64,000 nt of DNA. It comes from Halogranum amylolyticum (GTDB lineage Archaea; Halobacteriota; Halobacteria; Halobacteriales; Haloferacaceae). Position numbers and translations under genes: made by a program. The DNA lies in the NCBI RefSeq assembly GCF_900110465.1, contig NZ_FODV01000007.1, positions 1 to 64,000 on the forward strand. The letters are read 5' to 3'. The notes beneath the pieces are model-generated. The model was not told where the DNA came from, did not search any database, and saw only the letters and a program-made list of their open reading frames with translations. Shown in pieces: positions 18,155 to 27,275 of this stretch (positions within the stretch are counted from its first letter, which is position 1; each line of letters begins with the position of its first letter).

Positions 18155-18277
18155 GTCATGTTTTCATCATATCCCATATATGCTTTTCCCTAATGATTAT
18201 GATATTTGCGGAGATGTCGGTTGCGGCGGCGTAATTCGTGGTCACTTGGCTATCACAGCGGAGAGTGAAAACATGAC
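18155..18277. promoter_or_regulatory. Divergent transporter promoter region with a 12-base inverted pair
   Basis: GTCATGTTTTCA occurs at 18155-18166 and its exact reverse complement TGAAAACATGAC at 18266-18277. The first lies between the start of the ATPase gene (18144) and its TATA-like DNA (CATATATG, 18175-18182). The second lies just upstream of the TATA-like CTATTAAG (18293-18300) of the binding protein gene. The symmetry and positions suggest a shared operator for a regulator, perhaps the IclR protein encoded next door; that link is inference. Confidence 0.5.
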
Positions 18278-18326
18278 AAACAGTGACAAAAACTATTAAG
18301 AACGTGGTTCACAGTGGTATCTGTTG

Positions 18327-19640
18327 ATGGCTCGCAAGCAGCAAGCAGTGACTCCGTCGAGTAGACGTAGTTTCATGAAACTAGCTGGCGCGGCAGGGAT
18401 TGCTGGACTCGCAGGCTGTACTGGGGGTGACGGTGGATCCGGTAACGGCACGAGCGCAGGCGGTGGATCTGACGGCACGACCACGCTTCAGTACTGGACG
18501 CTCTTCTCCGGAGGCGACGGTGAAGCGATGAAAAGCCTCGTCGACCAGTTCAACGAGGAACACGACAGCATCCAGATCAAGCGCCAGCGGCAACCGTTCG
18601 AGGAGTACTACGACAAGCTGTTCACCTCGATGACCGGAGGGAACGCGCCGGACCTCGCGGTGTTCCACACGACCGAGATTCAACGGTTCGTCGACGCGCT
18701 GCAACCGCTCGGCGACCTCGTCAGCGACGGCACGTCCAGCGCGTACGTCGAGTCGATCTGGAAGGAAACGGAGTTCGACGGCGACCGACTCGCACTCCCA
18801 CTGGACACGCATCCGAACGGTCTCTACTACAACAAGGATATCTTCAGGGAAGCCGGCTTGGACCCGGAGAGTCCGCCGACGTCCTTCGAGGAGTTGAAGC
18901 AGGTAGCGAATACAATCGAGTCAGAGACCGACAAACTAGCGTTCAGCCCCGACCCGTACAACGCGTACTACGTCCGGCAGTTCATCGCGTGGCAACAGGG
19001 ACGTGGTGGACAGTTCCTCAACGAAGACAAGACGAAGGCGATGTTCGGCGGCGAGGACGGAACCGCGTTAGCGCAGTTCTACCACGACATCACCAACAAG
19101 TGGGGTTGGGACAAAGCCGACGCGACGATGGACCGAGGCACCAAAGCGTTCCGCACTGGTGACATGGCGATGACCATCAACGGGACGTGGTACTTCGGCG
19201 TGCTCCAGCAGCAAGACTACGACTGGGGCATGACGAAACCGTTCGTCGCTCCCGAACAGACCCAGAAGCGGACGTGGGCGAACAGTCACACGCTCGGTGT
19301 TCCGAACAGCGGGAAGAACAAGGAAGCCGCCGTGAAAGCAGCCGAGTGGCTGACGCAGAACAGTCTCACCTGGGGGACGGACGCCGGTCACCTCCCCGCT
19401 GCGAAGCAGACTCTCAACTCCGACGAACTACAGAGTGCGACTGTCTGGAACAAGACGCTCTCGACGTTCTCGGAGATGGCGCAGGACGGCCAACTCTCGT
19501 ACATGCCGAGCACGAAGAACAACGAGAACTACAAGCGACCCGTGAACCAGGCGATATCACAGGTCTACTCCGGTCAGCTCGATCCAGCGAAAGCGATGAA
19601 ACAAGCGGCCAACGAAGTGACGAAGAACCTGCAGGGGTGA
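18327..19640 (+). CDS. Sugar ABC transporter solute-binding lipoprotein (family 1)
   Basis: A 437-residue MalE-like binding protein. The N-terminus has a twin-arginine-like SSRRSFMKLAG, a lipobox LAGC and a Gly/Ser linker, indicating a Tat-exported lipoprotein. The mature part begins LQYWTLFSGGDGEAM and is closely similar over its length to the protein at 13148. The ATG at 18327 is preferred over a TTG at 18324. It is followed after 16 bases by the first permease, so it heads the transporter operon. Confidence 0.92.
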   Translation: MARKQQAVTPSSRRSFMKLAGAAGIAGLAGCTGGDGGSGNGTSAGGGSDGTTTLQYWTLFSGGDGEAMKSLVDQFNEEHDSIQIKRQRQPFEEYYDKLFTSMTGGNAPDLAVFHTTEIQRFVDALQPLGDLVSDGTSSAYVESIWKETEFDGDRLALPLDTHPNGLYYNKDIFREAGLDPESPPTSFEELKQVANTIESETDKLAFSPDPYNAYYVRQFIAWQQGRGGQFLNEDKTKAMFGGEDGTALAQFYHDITNKWGWDKADATMDRGTKAFRTGDMAMTINGTWYFGVLQQQDYDWGMTKPFVAPEQTQKRTWANSHTLGVPNSGKNKEAAVKAAEWLTQNSLTWGTDAGHLPAAKQTLNSDELQSATVWNKTLSTFSEMAQDGQLSYMPSTKNNENYKRPVNQAISQVYSGQLDPAKAMKQAANEVTKNLQG

Positions 19641-19656
19641 CGGGACGGAGCTAACC

Positions 19657-20577
19657 ATGGCAACGAAAGATACACAAAGCGTGTTGAGTCGGCTTCAAGA
19701 AGTCGACTTCACCGACAAGGAGACGCGTGACGGTGTGTTGTTCGCTCTCCCGTACCTCCTGGTGTTCTCGGTGTTCCTGCTGTACCCGTTATTGAAGGGG
19801 TTCTACATGAGTCTCTACGACTGGAACGCCTTCGCCCCCTCACAGTCCGAGTTCATCCTCTTCGACAACTACCTCAGGATGCTCCAAGACCCGACGTTCT
19901 GGAAGGCCGTCCGTGCTACGGTGTTCTTCGTGGTGCTGACGGTTCCAACGCTCGTCGTGCTCGGACTCGCCATCGCACTCGGCGTCAACCGAGACGTCAA
20001 GGGTAAACGGTTCCTTCGGACCGTGTTCTTCAGCCCGTACGTCCTGACCGTGTCGGTCGTCGCACTCGTCTGGGCCGAACTGTACGCGCCCGATTACGGT
20101 CCGATAAACTACTATCTGGAGTTCCTCGTGAGCAACCCGCCGTCGTGGTTGAACAGTTTCACCTTCGCCATGCCGGCTGTCGCGCTCGCGACCATCTGGT
20201 GGACCGTCGGCTTCAACTTCGTCATTCTGCTGGCCGCCCGACAAGGCGTTCCGGAGCGACTGTACGAAGCTGCACGCATCGACGGAGCGAGTACCTGGCG
20301 GGCGTTCAAGGATATCACGCTCCCGCAGATGCGGTCGGCCATCATGTTCGTGACGACCGTGCAGTTCATCGCCTCATTCCAGATCTTCGGTCAGGTGTAC
20401 ATCATGACCAACGGGGGGCCGGGTAACTCCACGCAGACGCTCGTCATGTACCTGTTCCGGATGGCGTTCCGCGAACAGGAGTTCGGGTACGGCGCTGCTA
20501 TCGGGTACTTCCTGTTCTTCGTACTCGTGGCAGTGTCCATCGTCAACTACAAATTCATCGGAAATGATAACCAATGA
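19657..20577 (+). CDS. Sugar ABC transporter permease, MalF/UgpA type
   Basis: A 306-residue integral membrane protein with about six hydrophobic segments, the first near residues 28-48. The EAA loop that docks on the ATPase is visible as YEAARIDGASTWRAFKDITL. The C-terminus overlaps the next permease by four bases (ATGA), indicating translational coupling. It works with the permease at 20574 and the ATPase at 17017 as a CUT1 importer. Confidence 0.93.
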   Translation: MATKDTQSVLSRLQEVDFTDKETRDGVLFALPYLLVFSVFLLYPLLKGFYMSLYDWNAFAPSQSEFILFDNYLRMLQDPTFWKAVRATVFFVVLTVPTLVVLGLAIALGVNRDVKGKRFLRTVFFSPYVLTVSVVALVWAELYAPDYGPINYYLEFLVSNPPSWLNSFTFAMPAVALATIWWTVGFNFVILLAARQGVPERLYEAARIDGASTWRAFKDITLPQMRSAIMFVTTVQFIASFQIFGQVYIMTNGGPGNSTQTLVMYLFRMAFREQEFGYGAAIGYFLFFVLVAVSIVNYKFIGNDNQ

Positions 20578-21422
20578 GTACAACATCCTCGAAACAGTTG
20601 GGTTCGCAACGCCTCAGAACTGCTGGGCTGTACGTGGCACTGTACGGTGCTGCGTTCCTCTTCGTCGTCCCGTACCTCTACATGCTGTCGACGTCGCTGA
20701 AGACCGCGCAGTTCGCGTTCTCACAACAGCCGTACTGGATACCCCCAGAGGTCTCCTTCGAGTGGTATCTGATCGTCCTACGAGAAGCGCCGATGGTGCA
20801 GTGGCTGGTGAACACGTTCATCATCGCAGCGACGACGACGCTCTTGGTGGTCATCCTCGATTCGATGATCGCCTTCTCGCTCACCAAACTCGATTGGCCG
20901 GGTAAGCGCGTCGTCTTCACCGTGATCATCGCGAGCTTCATGGTGCCGATCTACGCGAACATGGTCCCACTGTTCACCATCATCTCGGACTTCGGACTCG
21001 TCAACAGTCCACTGGCGGTCATTCTCCCGTTCAGTGCGATGCCGATCGGCGTGTTCCTGTTCACGCAGTTCTTCAGGGATCTCCCGGACTCCGTGATCGA
21101 AGCGGCGAAGCTCGACGGGTTCAACACGTTCCAGATCTACGCGCGCATCGTCCTCCCGTTGATGAAGCCAGCCATCGCTGCGCTCTCGCTGTACACCTTC
21201 GTGTACACGTGGAATCAGTTCCTCTGGCCGCTCATCGTCTTGCAGGGTGAGTCGTCGTTCACCCTACCCGTGGGTATCGTGACGATGCAACCGACGCAGG
21301 TCTTCCAGCCCGGCGCAGAGATGGCAGGAACGCTCTTGGCGGCTGCGCCGCTGTTCATCGTGTTCCTCATCCTGCAGGAGCACCTCGTGAACGCCGTCCA
21401 GATGCAGGGGACCACAGGATAA
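20574..21422 (+). CDS. Sugar ABC transporter permease, MalG/UgpE type
   Basis: A 282-residue second permease with about six membrane segments. The opening transmembrane segment is followed by YLYMLSTSLK, as in MalG-like proteins, and the EAA loop is IEAAKLDGFNTFQIYARIVL. It overlaps the upstream permease by four bases and the downstream DUF624-like gene by one base, so the genes form one operon. Confidence 0.93.
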   Translation: MSTTSSKQLGSQRLRTAGLYVALYGAAFLFVVPYLYMLSTSLKTAQFAFSQQPYWIPPEVSFEWYLIVLREAPMVQWLVNTFIIAATTTLLVVILDSMIAFSLTKLDWPGKRVVFTVIIASFMVPIYANMVPLFTIISDFGLVNSPLAVILPFSAMPIGVFLFTQFFRDLPDSVIEAAKLDGFNTFQIYARIVLPLMKPAIAALSLYTFVYTWNQFLWPLIVLQGESSFTLPVGIVTMQPTQVFQPGAEMAGTLLAAAPLFIVFLILQEHLVNAVQMQGTTG

Positions 21423-22075
21423 TGATGGACGAACAGCCTCCCACCGAGACAGCCCAGTCGGCACACAAGCGGACCTTCCGCTTCGTCTACCGCCACAGTT
21501 TGGAACTCGTGGCTGTCAGCGTCATGTGGTTCGTCGCCTCGCTTCCGGTAGTGACACTCGGACCGGCAACGCTCGGCGCGTACGCCGCAGTCCGGTCGCT
21601 TCGGCAGACGGGTCACGTCGATCGCGCGTACGTCGCGCGAGCACTCGGCATGAACGGCATCCACGCAGCCCTGCTGAGCTTCCTCCCGCTCGCGTTCGTC
21701 GTGTCGGCGACGCTCTATCTCGGCAGCGGTGGCGGACTCGGTGGCTTCGAGAACGTTGCAGCGGTCGTCGGCATCTACGTCGGCGGCTACCTCGGCGTGG
21801 CGCTGATCCCGACGTTCTACGCCCTGGCCGACGGAGAAACACCGCTCGCATCGCTCAAGCAGGGGTACGTGTGGGTTGCCACGAAACCCACATCGACGGT
21901 CACGCTGGCACTCGTCACCGGGACGCTGTTCGTCGTGACGGCACTGATGACGGTCGGGTTCGTCCTGCTGTTCCCAGCACTGACGATCTCCTACCACGTC
22001 GAGGTGCTAGCAGACGAGCCAGCCGAGGGTCAGGGAGCCGACACACCTACGGGAAGACCGGAAGCGCTCGCCTGA
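21422..22075 (+). CDS. DUF624-like (YesL-type) membrane protein of the sugar transporter operon
   Basis: A 217-residue protein with about five hydrophobic segments. The first hydrophobic region reads VMWFVASLPVVTLGPATLGA, close to the pattern that opens DUF624/YesL proteins. In Bacillus and relatives these sit inside operons for import of plant cell-wall oligosaccharides, function unknown. It starts on the last base of the permease stop codon, with a second ATG directly after as alternative. A transporter accessory role is inferred from context. Confidence 0.75.
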   Translation: MMDEQPPTETAQSAHKRTFRFVYRHSLELVAVSVMWFVASLPVVTLGPATLGAYAAVRSLRQTGHVDRAYVARALGMNGIHAALLSFLPLAFVVSATLYLGSGGGLGGFENVAAVVGIYVGGYLGVALIPTFYALADGETPLASLKQGYVWVATKPTSTVTLALVTGTLFVVTALMTVGFVLLFPALTISYHVEVLADEPAEGQGADTPTGRPEALA

Positions 22076-22172
22076 CTCCACCTCGCCTCGTACCTGTATC
22101 AATACGAAGACTCATACCGACTTGGCAGAAACAGAGCGAACATCGCGGACAAGAGTACACACAATACAACGA

Positions 22173-24941
22173 ATGAAGCTCAACAACGCACAGAACACAA
22201 CAGTAGGTCGCACATCTCGTTCACTGAACGGGGAGTGGTCTCTCCGTCTCGATGATGGCGACGTCGGCACAACCGAAGAGTGGCACCGTACCGCCCCGTG
22301 GGCGACCGACGATCTCCTGACGGTCTCGGTCCCCCACGCGTGGCAGGAACACGACGAGCTCGCAGACTACACTGGCGTCGCCTGGTACCGACGCACAGTG
22401 TCGCTCGACTCGCTCCCCGACGGCCAGCGAGCGTTTCTCCGGTTCGGTGCCGTCGACTATCACGCGACTGTCTACGTGAATGGGACCGAATGTGGCGATC
22501 ACCGTGGCGGCTATCTCCCCTTCGAGGTCGACGTCACGGACGCCATCGGAGCCGGCGAGAACGTTGTCACCGTCCGGGTCGAAGACCCCGAAGATATCAG
22601 TGAAATCCCGCACGGCAAGCAGGGAGAACCGTGGTACAAGCGGGTCAGCGGTATCTGGCAAGAGGTCACGCTCGAAACCCGCCCGACAACGTACGTCGAG
22701 AACGCTGCAGTCACCCCCAATCTCGACACGGACACGGCAACGGTCGAACTCACCACCGTTGGCGACTCGTCGACCGATTCCACTTCGCTCACGGCGACCA
22801 TCAGTGTCGAACGGGACGGCTCTGTCGTCACCAGCGTCGAAGCCGACGTCTCTCCCGACGACACGACCACCGTGTCCGTGCCGATTCCGGACGCCGAGTA
22901 CTGGACCCCCGAGACCCCCGTCATCTACGACTTCGAGATTCAACTCGAAGACGAGTCCGGTGCCGTCGACGTGTACGAAGACTACTTCGGCATGCGGTCT
23001 ATCGCGGTCGAAGATGGCACGTTCAAACTGAACGGCGAACCGCTCTACATCCGTGGAGCGCTCGACCAGGGGTACTACCCCAAGACGCTGTACCGACCGT
23101 TCGAAGAAGGGTTGTTCGAGCGCGAGATTCGCACTGCGAAGGAACTCGGGTTCAACCTCCTTCGGAAACACATCAAACCTGCCCACCCCGACTTCCTCGA
23201 ACTCGCAGACCGCCTGGGGATGCTCGTCTGGGAGGAGCCTGCGAACCCCGCTCGCTACACCGAGCGCTCTAAGCGCGAGGTTCGCGAGCAGTTACAGGCG
23301 CTCATCGAGCGTGACTTCAATCGGCCGAGCGTCATCATCTGGAGTCTCTACAACGAAGAATGGGGGATTGGCCATCAAGAAGACGAACAGTTCATCTGGG
23401 AAGACGAGGAGAAACAGGCCTACCTCGGCGAACTGTACGAGACGGCGAAACGCTGGGACTCCACGCGGCCGATCTGTGACAACTCAGGGTGGGCTCACGT
23501 CGCGACGGACATCAACGACTACCACCGCTACTTCGCCAGTCCCGACCGCGCTGCTGCCTGGGGAGACGACCTCGACGCCATGACGGCGGATCCCGCGGGG
23601 AACTACGCCGCGGAGTACACCGACCCCGAGTCGACACCCATTGTCGTTTCGGAGTTCGGCACGTGGGGGCTCTCCGATACCGAGGCGCTCGAAGAGTTCT
23701 ACGGCGGCGAGCCGGACTGGTACACCCACCCGTTCCTGACCGCATCGGACGAGGAGGTGAGCGAACGACAGGTCCATCTCGAATCGAACCTCCGTTCACC
23801 CGCCGGCTTCAAGAAGCGTCTCGAGGAGACGACGCTGCTCGATACCTTCGACGACGTCACCGACCTCGCCGAGGCGTGGCAGTGGCGGGAGTATCTCTCT
23901 GTGAAGGATCTCATCGAACAGATGCGGGTCCACGACGGCATCTCGGGCTACATCATCACCGAGTTCAGCGACATCGAGTGGGAGTTCAACGGCATCCTCG
24001 ACTACCGCCGCGAGGAGAAGGCGTTCCACGACGACTTCGCGGCCATCAACAACGAGCTGTTGATTACCGCAGAGCCTGCGTCTCACGTCGCCTGGAGTGG
24101 CGACGACACCGACGTCGAAATCACGGTCGTCAACGACGGGCGTGAAGCCCACACCGGGACGGTCGAGTGGTCGCTCGTCACCGAAGAGACCGAGGAGGTC
24201 GTCGACGGTGGAAGCCTCGACGTCGGTGTCGATGCGCATGCCAAGTCTCGGACGCGAACGGTTACGGTGACAGCACCGACTGTCGACGTGTGCGAGCGCT
24301 GTTCACTGCAGGTCACGTTCACCACCGAGACGGCGACAGCGACGAACGACGAACCGGTGACCGTCGTGAGCGCAGCGCGGGCTCCGAATCGTGAGCTCAC
24401 GGTCTTCGTCCAGGAGAACTACGTCGCCGATCGCCTCATCGGTTCCTGTCACGACGTGACGCGAGAGCTGAGCGACGAGGTCGACCTTGCAGTCGTCTCG
24501 ACCTTCGATGCGGCGGCTCGTGGCTTCGCCGAGGCCGGCGGGAGAGTCTTGCTCGTGCCACCGGCGCACGAACCTGCACCGACAGACGACCTGTTCGATT
24601 ACCGCGAACTCCCGCCGGGAGAGAACTGGAATCTGTGTTCTGCGCTGTTCGCTCACGACTGTCCGCTCATCTCGGATGCGACCGGGAGCAAGCGACTCGA
24701 CTGGGCCTTCGAGGGGCTCTACCCGAACGCACTGGCGACAGGGCTAGACACCGACCGCGACGAGATTCACATCGAATACGTCGAAGGGTGGATTGCCAAC
24801 TGGGGGAGTCCGCTCGTGACGCGCACTGTCAGTGAGGGGGAGGTCAGTACGTCGACCTTCGCGCTCGGGGAGGGATACGGTGAGCATCCCGTCGCCACGC
24901 TCCTACTGGACCGACTCATCACCCATCTCGCCCGTGACTGA
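22173..24941 (+). CDS. Glycoside hydrolase family 2 enzyme with a C-terminal extension
   Basis: A 922-residue GH2 protein. The sugar-binding jelly roll (about 15-170) contains WYRRTVSL, then comes an Ig-like domain (about 170-280) and the barrel (about 285-620). The acid/base is E395 in SLYNEEWG and the nucleophile E494 in VVSEFGTWG. The NxK motif that beta-glucuronidases use for the carboxylate is not seen after the GYIITEFSD stretch, so a galactosidase-like or other activity is likelier. Residues about 660-922 add an Ig-like and a possible flavodoxin-fold domain. No signal peptide is visible, implying cytoplasmic action. It follows the transporter operon by about 100 bases and precedes galactonate dehydratase. 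Confidence 0.87.
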   Translation: MKLNNAQNTTVGRTSRSLNGEWSLRLDDGDVGTTEEWHRTAPWATDDLLTVSVPHAWQEHDELADYTGVAWYRRTVSLDSLPDGQRAFLRFGAVDYHATVYVNGTECGDHRGGYLPFEVDVTDAIGAGENVVTVRVEDPEDISEIPHGKQGEPWYKRVSGIWQEVTLETRPTTYVENAAVTPNLDTDTATVELTTVGDSSTDSTSLTATISVERDGSVVTSVEADVSPDDTTTVSVPIPDAEYWTPETPVIYDFEIQLEDESGAVDVYEDYFGMRSIAVEDGTFKLNGEPLYIRGALDQGYYPKTLYRPFEEGLFEREIRTAKELGFNLLRKHIKPAHPDFLELADRLGMLVWEEPANPARYTERSKREVREQLQALIERDFNRPSVIIWSLYNEEWGIGHQEDEQFIWEDEEKQAYLGELYETAKRWDSTRPICDNSGWAHVATDINDYHRYFASPDRAAAWGDDLDAMTADPAGNYAAEYTDPESTPIVVSEFGTWGLSDTEALEEFYGGEPDWYTHPFLTASDEEVSERQVHLESNLRSPAGFKKRLEETTLLDTFDDVTDLAEAWQWREYLSVKDLIEQMRVHDGISGYIITEFSDIEWEFNGILDYRREEKAFHDDFAAINNELLITAEPASHVAWSGDDTDVEITVVNDGREAHTGTVEWSLVTEETEEVVDGGSLDVGVDAHAKSRTRTVTVTAPTVDVCERCSLQVTFTTETATATNDEPVTVVSAARAPNRELTVFVQENYVADRLIGSCHDVTRELSDEVDLAVVSTFDAAARGFAEAGGRVLLVPPAHEPAPTDDLFDYRELPPGENWNLCSALFAHDCPLISDATGSKRLDWAFEGLYPNALATGLDTDRDEIHIEYVEGWIANWGSPLVTRTVSEGEVSTSTFALGEGYGEHPVATLLLDRLITHLARD

Positions 24942-24989
24942 CCTTCGACATCCGAAAACAACACCACACACGACCTCACACATCTGTCT

Positions 24990-26144
24990 ATGACACGAAT
25001 CACTGACTACGAACTGTTCGAGGTGCCGCCGCGATGGCTGTTCCTCCGACTCGAGACTAGCGACGGCACCGTTGGCTGGGGCGAACCGGTCGTCGAAGGC
25101 CGCTCACACACCGTCCGCGGGGCGGTCGAGGAGCTCGTCGAGACGTATCTCCTCGGAGAGGACCCCTCACGAATCGAAGACCACTGGCAGTCGATGTACC
25201 GCGGTGGGTTCTACCGCGGTGGGCCGGTTCTCATGTCGGCCATCGCCGGTATCGACCAGGCGCTGTGGGACATCAAGGGCAAGCAGTTCGGTGCGCCCGT
25301 CTACGAGCTCCTGGGTGGCCCGGTTCGGGACCGCGTCCGCGTCTACCAGTGGGTCGGCGGCGACCGCCCGGCCGACGTCGGTGAGGCCGCCGCTGAGAAA
25401 GTCGACGCGGGGTTCACTGCGCTGAAGATGAACGCCACTCCGGAGATTCGCCGCATCGACAACCCGAGTGCCGTCGCAGACGCCGTCGACCGACTCCGGA
25501 CCGTCCGCGAGGCCGTCGGCCCCGAGGTTGACATCGGCGTCGACTTCCACGGGCGGGTCACCAAGCCGATGGCCAAGCGACTGGTGAAAGCGCTCGAACC
25601 GCACGAACCGTTCTTCATCGAAGAGCCGGTGTTGCCGGAACACAACGACGCACTGCCCGAAATCGCCGCGCAGACGTCGACGCCCATCGCGACGGGCGAA
25701 CGGATGTACTCCCGGTGGGATTTCAAAGAGGTCTTCGAGAACCAGTCGGTCGACCTCATCCAGCCAGACCTCTCGCACGCCGGCGGCATCACCGAGGTGA
25801 AGAAGATTGCTGCGATGGCCGAGGCGTACGACGTGGCGATGGCCCCACACTGCCCGCTCGGGCCGCTCGCGCTCGCATCGTGTCTCCAGGTCGACGCCGT
25901 CGCGCCGAACGCGCTCATCCAAGAGCAGAGCCTCGATATCCACTACAACGAGAGCAACGACGTCCTCGACTACCTCGAAGACCCCTCGGTGTTCGACTAC
26001 GACGACGGCTACGTCGACCTTCCGGACGGACCGGGCCTCGGCGTCGACATCGACGTCGACTACGTCCGTGAGCGTGCGGAACTCGACGTCGACTGGCACA
26101 ACCCCGTCTGGCGACACGACGACGGGAGTGTCGCCGAATGGTGA
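24990..26144 (+). CDS. dgoD: D-galactonate dehydratase
   Basis: A 384-residue enolase-superfamily protein that parallels Escherichia coli DgoD almost segment by segment: LPPRWMFL-like start (VPPRWLFL), GFYRGGPVLMSAIAGIDQALW (74-94) and the ending NPVWRHDDGSVAEW. Active-site residues are D185 and H187 (GVDFHGR), E211 (FIEEPV), E237 (TGERM) and H287 (APHCPLG). It converts galactonate to 2-keto-3-deoxygalactonate in the DeLey-Doudoroff pathway. A kinase and a KDPG-type aldolase for the next two steps lie 3-4 kb downstream, and a GH2 enzyme lies directly upstream. Confidence 0.93.
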   Translation: MTRITDYELFEVPPRWLFLRLETSDGTVGWGEPVVEGRSHTVRGAVEELVETYLLGEDPSRIEDHWQSMYRGGFYRGGPVLMSAIAGIDQALWDIKGKQFGAPVYELLGGPVRDRVRVYQWVGGDRPADVGEAAAEKVDAGFTALKMNATPEIRRIDNPSAVADAVDRLRTVREAVGPEVDIGVDFHGRVTKPMAKRLVKALEPHEPFFIEEPVLPEHNDALPEIAAQTSTPIATGERMYSRWDFKEVFENQSVDLIQPDLSHAGGITEVKKIAAMAEAYDVAMAPHCPLGPLALASCLQVDAVAPNALIQEQSLDIHYNESNDVLDYLEDPSVFDYDDGYVDLPDGPGLGVDIDVDYVRERAELDVDWHNPVWRHDDGSVAEW

Positions 26145-26215
26145 GCGCAACCTAACCGACCGCTGATGGACCGCTTGCGAACTGACCTTTGACGACAGAC
26201 AGAACAAGACAAATC

Positions 26216-27274
26216 ATGACAGTAGAACGCTGGAGCTCCGAGAAAGCATGGAACTGGTACGACGAACAAGACTGGCTCGTCGGGTGTAACTACCTCCCCA
26301 GTACGGCGGTGAACCCGACTGAGATGTGGCTCGCCGAGTCGTTCGACCCCGAGACGATCGACCGCGAACTCCGGTGGGCGAGCGCGGTCGGCATGAACAC
26401 CGCCCGAGTGTTCCTTCAGTACGTCGTCTGGGAGGACGACCCCGAGGGACTGAAACAACGGATGGACCGCTATCTCGACATCGCCGACAGCCACGGCCTC
26501 TCGACGATGTTCGTCTTCTTCGACGACGTCGGGTTCTCCGGAGACGAACCGTATCTCGGTCCACAGAAAGACCCGCTCCCGAACACCCACAACAGCCAGT
26601 GGACACCCAGCCCCGGCCACGAACGGGCGGTCGACCGTTCGACGTGGCCACAGCTCGCCGAGTACGTCCGCGACATCGTCGGTGCGTTCCGCGACGACGA
26701 CCGTGTTCTCATTTGGGACGTCTACAACGAGCCCGGAAACAGCGAGATGGAGCAAAAGACGCTCCCACTTCTCCGCGAGTCCTTTGATTGGGTCCGCGAG
26801 GCGAACCCGACCCAGCCAGTTACCGCAGGCGTCAACTGGGATCCGAACCGGACGGAGCAGAACCGAATCGGGAGCAAGCACGCAGACGTCGTCTCGTTCC
26901 ACGACTACAGCGAACTCTCGTTCACGAAAGAGCGCCTCGAGGACCTCGAAGCGTACGACCGACCGTTGCTCTGTACGGAGTGGCTTGCGCGCACGCGAGA
27001 TAACCACGTTCGCACGCATCTGCCGTACTACAAGGAGAAGAACATCGGCTGTTACACGTGGGGGTTCGTCAACGGGAAGATTCAGACGCACCTCCCGTGG
27101 AGTACCGCACAGACCTCCATCGCCGAAGCCGTTGAAGACGAGGATACGGACACTTGGTTCCACGATCTCCTCCACGAAGACGGAACTCCCTACCGCCAAG
27201 AAGAGGTCGAACTGCTCTGTGAGTACACTGGCCGGGGAGAGCTGTCGGACGTCCCAGGGGTCGGAGGCGACTGA
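26216..27274 (+). CDS. GH5-like (clan A) glycoside hydrolase, intracellular
   Basis: A 352-residue TIM-barrel glycosidase. The opening AWNWYDEQDWLVGCNYLPS and FDPETIDREL are typical of a group often annotated as 1,4-beta-xylanase or cellulase-like. The acid/base is E172 (WDVYNEPGN) and the nucleophile E255 (LLCTEWLAR), in the order expected for clan GH-A. No signal peptide is visible. Substrate cannot be assigned. It follows galactonate dehydratase by 71 bases and is followed after one base by an SDR gene, so the three are probably co-transcribed. Confidence 0.82.
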   Translation: MTVERWSSEKAWNWYDEQDWLVGCNYLPSTAVNPTEMWLAESFDPETIDRELRWASAVGMNTARVFLQYVVWEDDPEGLKQRMDRYLDIADSHGLSTMFVFFDDVGFSGDEPYLGPQKDPLPNTHNSQWTPSPGHERAVDRSTWPQLAEYVRDIVGAFRDDDRVLIWDVYNEPGNSEMEQKTLPLLRESFDWVREANPTQPVTAGVNWDPNRTEQNRIGSKHADVVSFHDYSELSFTKERLEDLEAYDRPLLCTEWLARTRDNHVRTHLPYYKEKNIGCYTWGFVNGKIQTHLPWSTAQTSIAEAVEDEDTDTWFHDLLHEDGTPYRQEEVELLCEYTGRGELSDVPGVGGD

Positions 27275-27275
27275 G

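Noticed and set aside
22221..24239. Several minus-strand frames inside the GH2 gene
   Set aside because: GH2 domains and catalytic residues account for the coding signal on the plus strand.
22173..24941. Assignment of the GH2 enzyme as beta-glucuronidase on the basis of the uronate context
   Set aside because: The carboxylate-binding NxK motif expected in glucuronidases was not found at its usual place, so specificity is left open.
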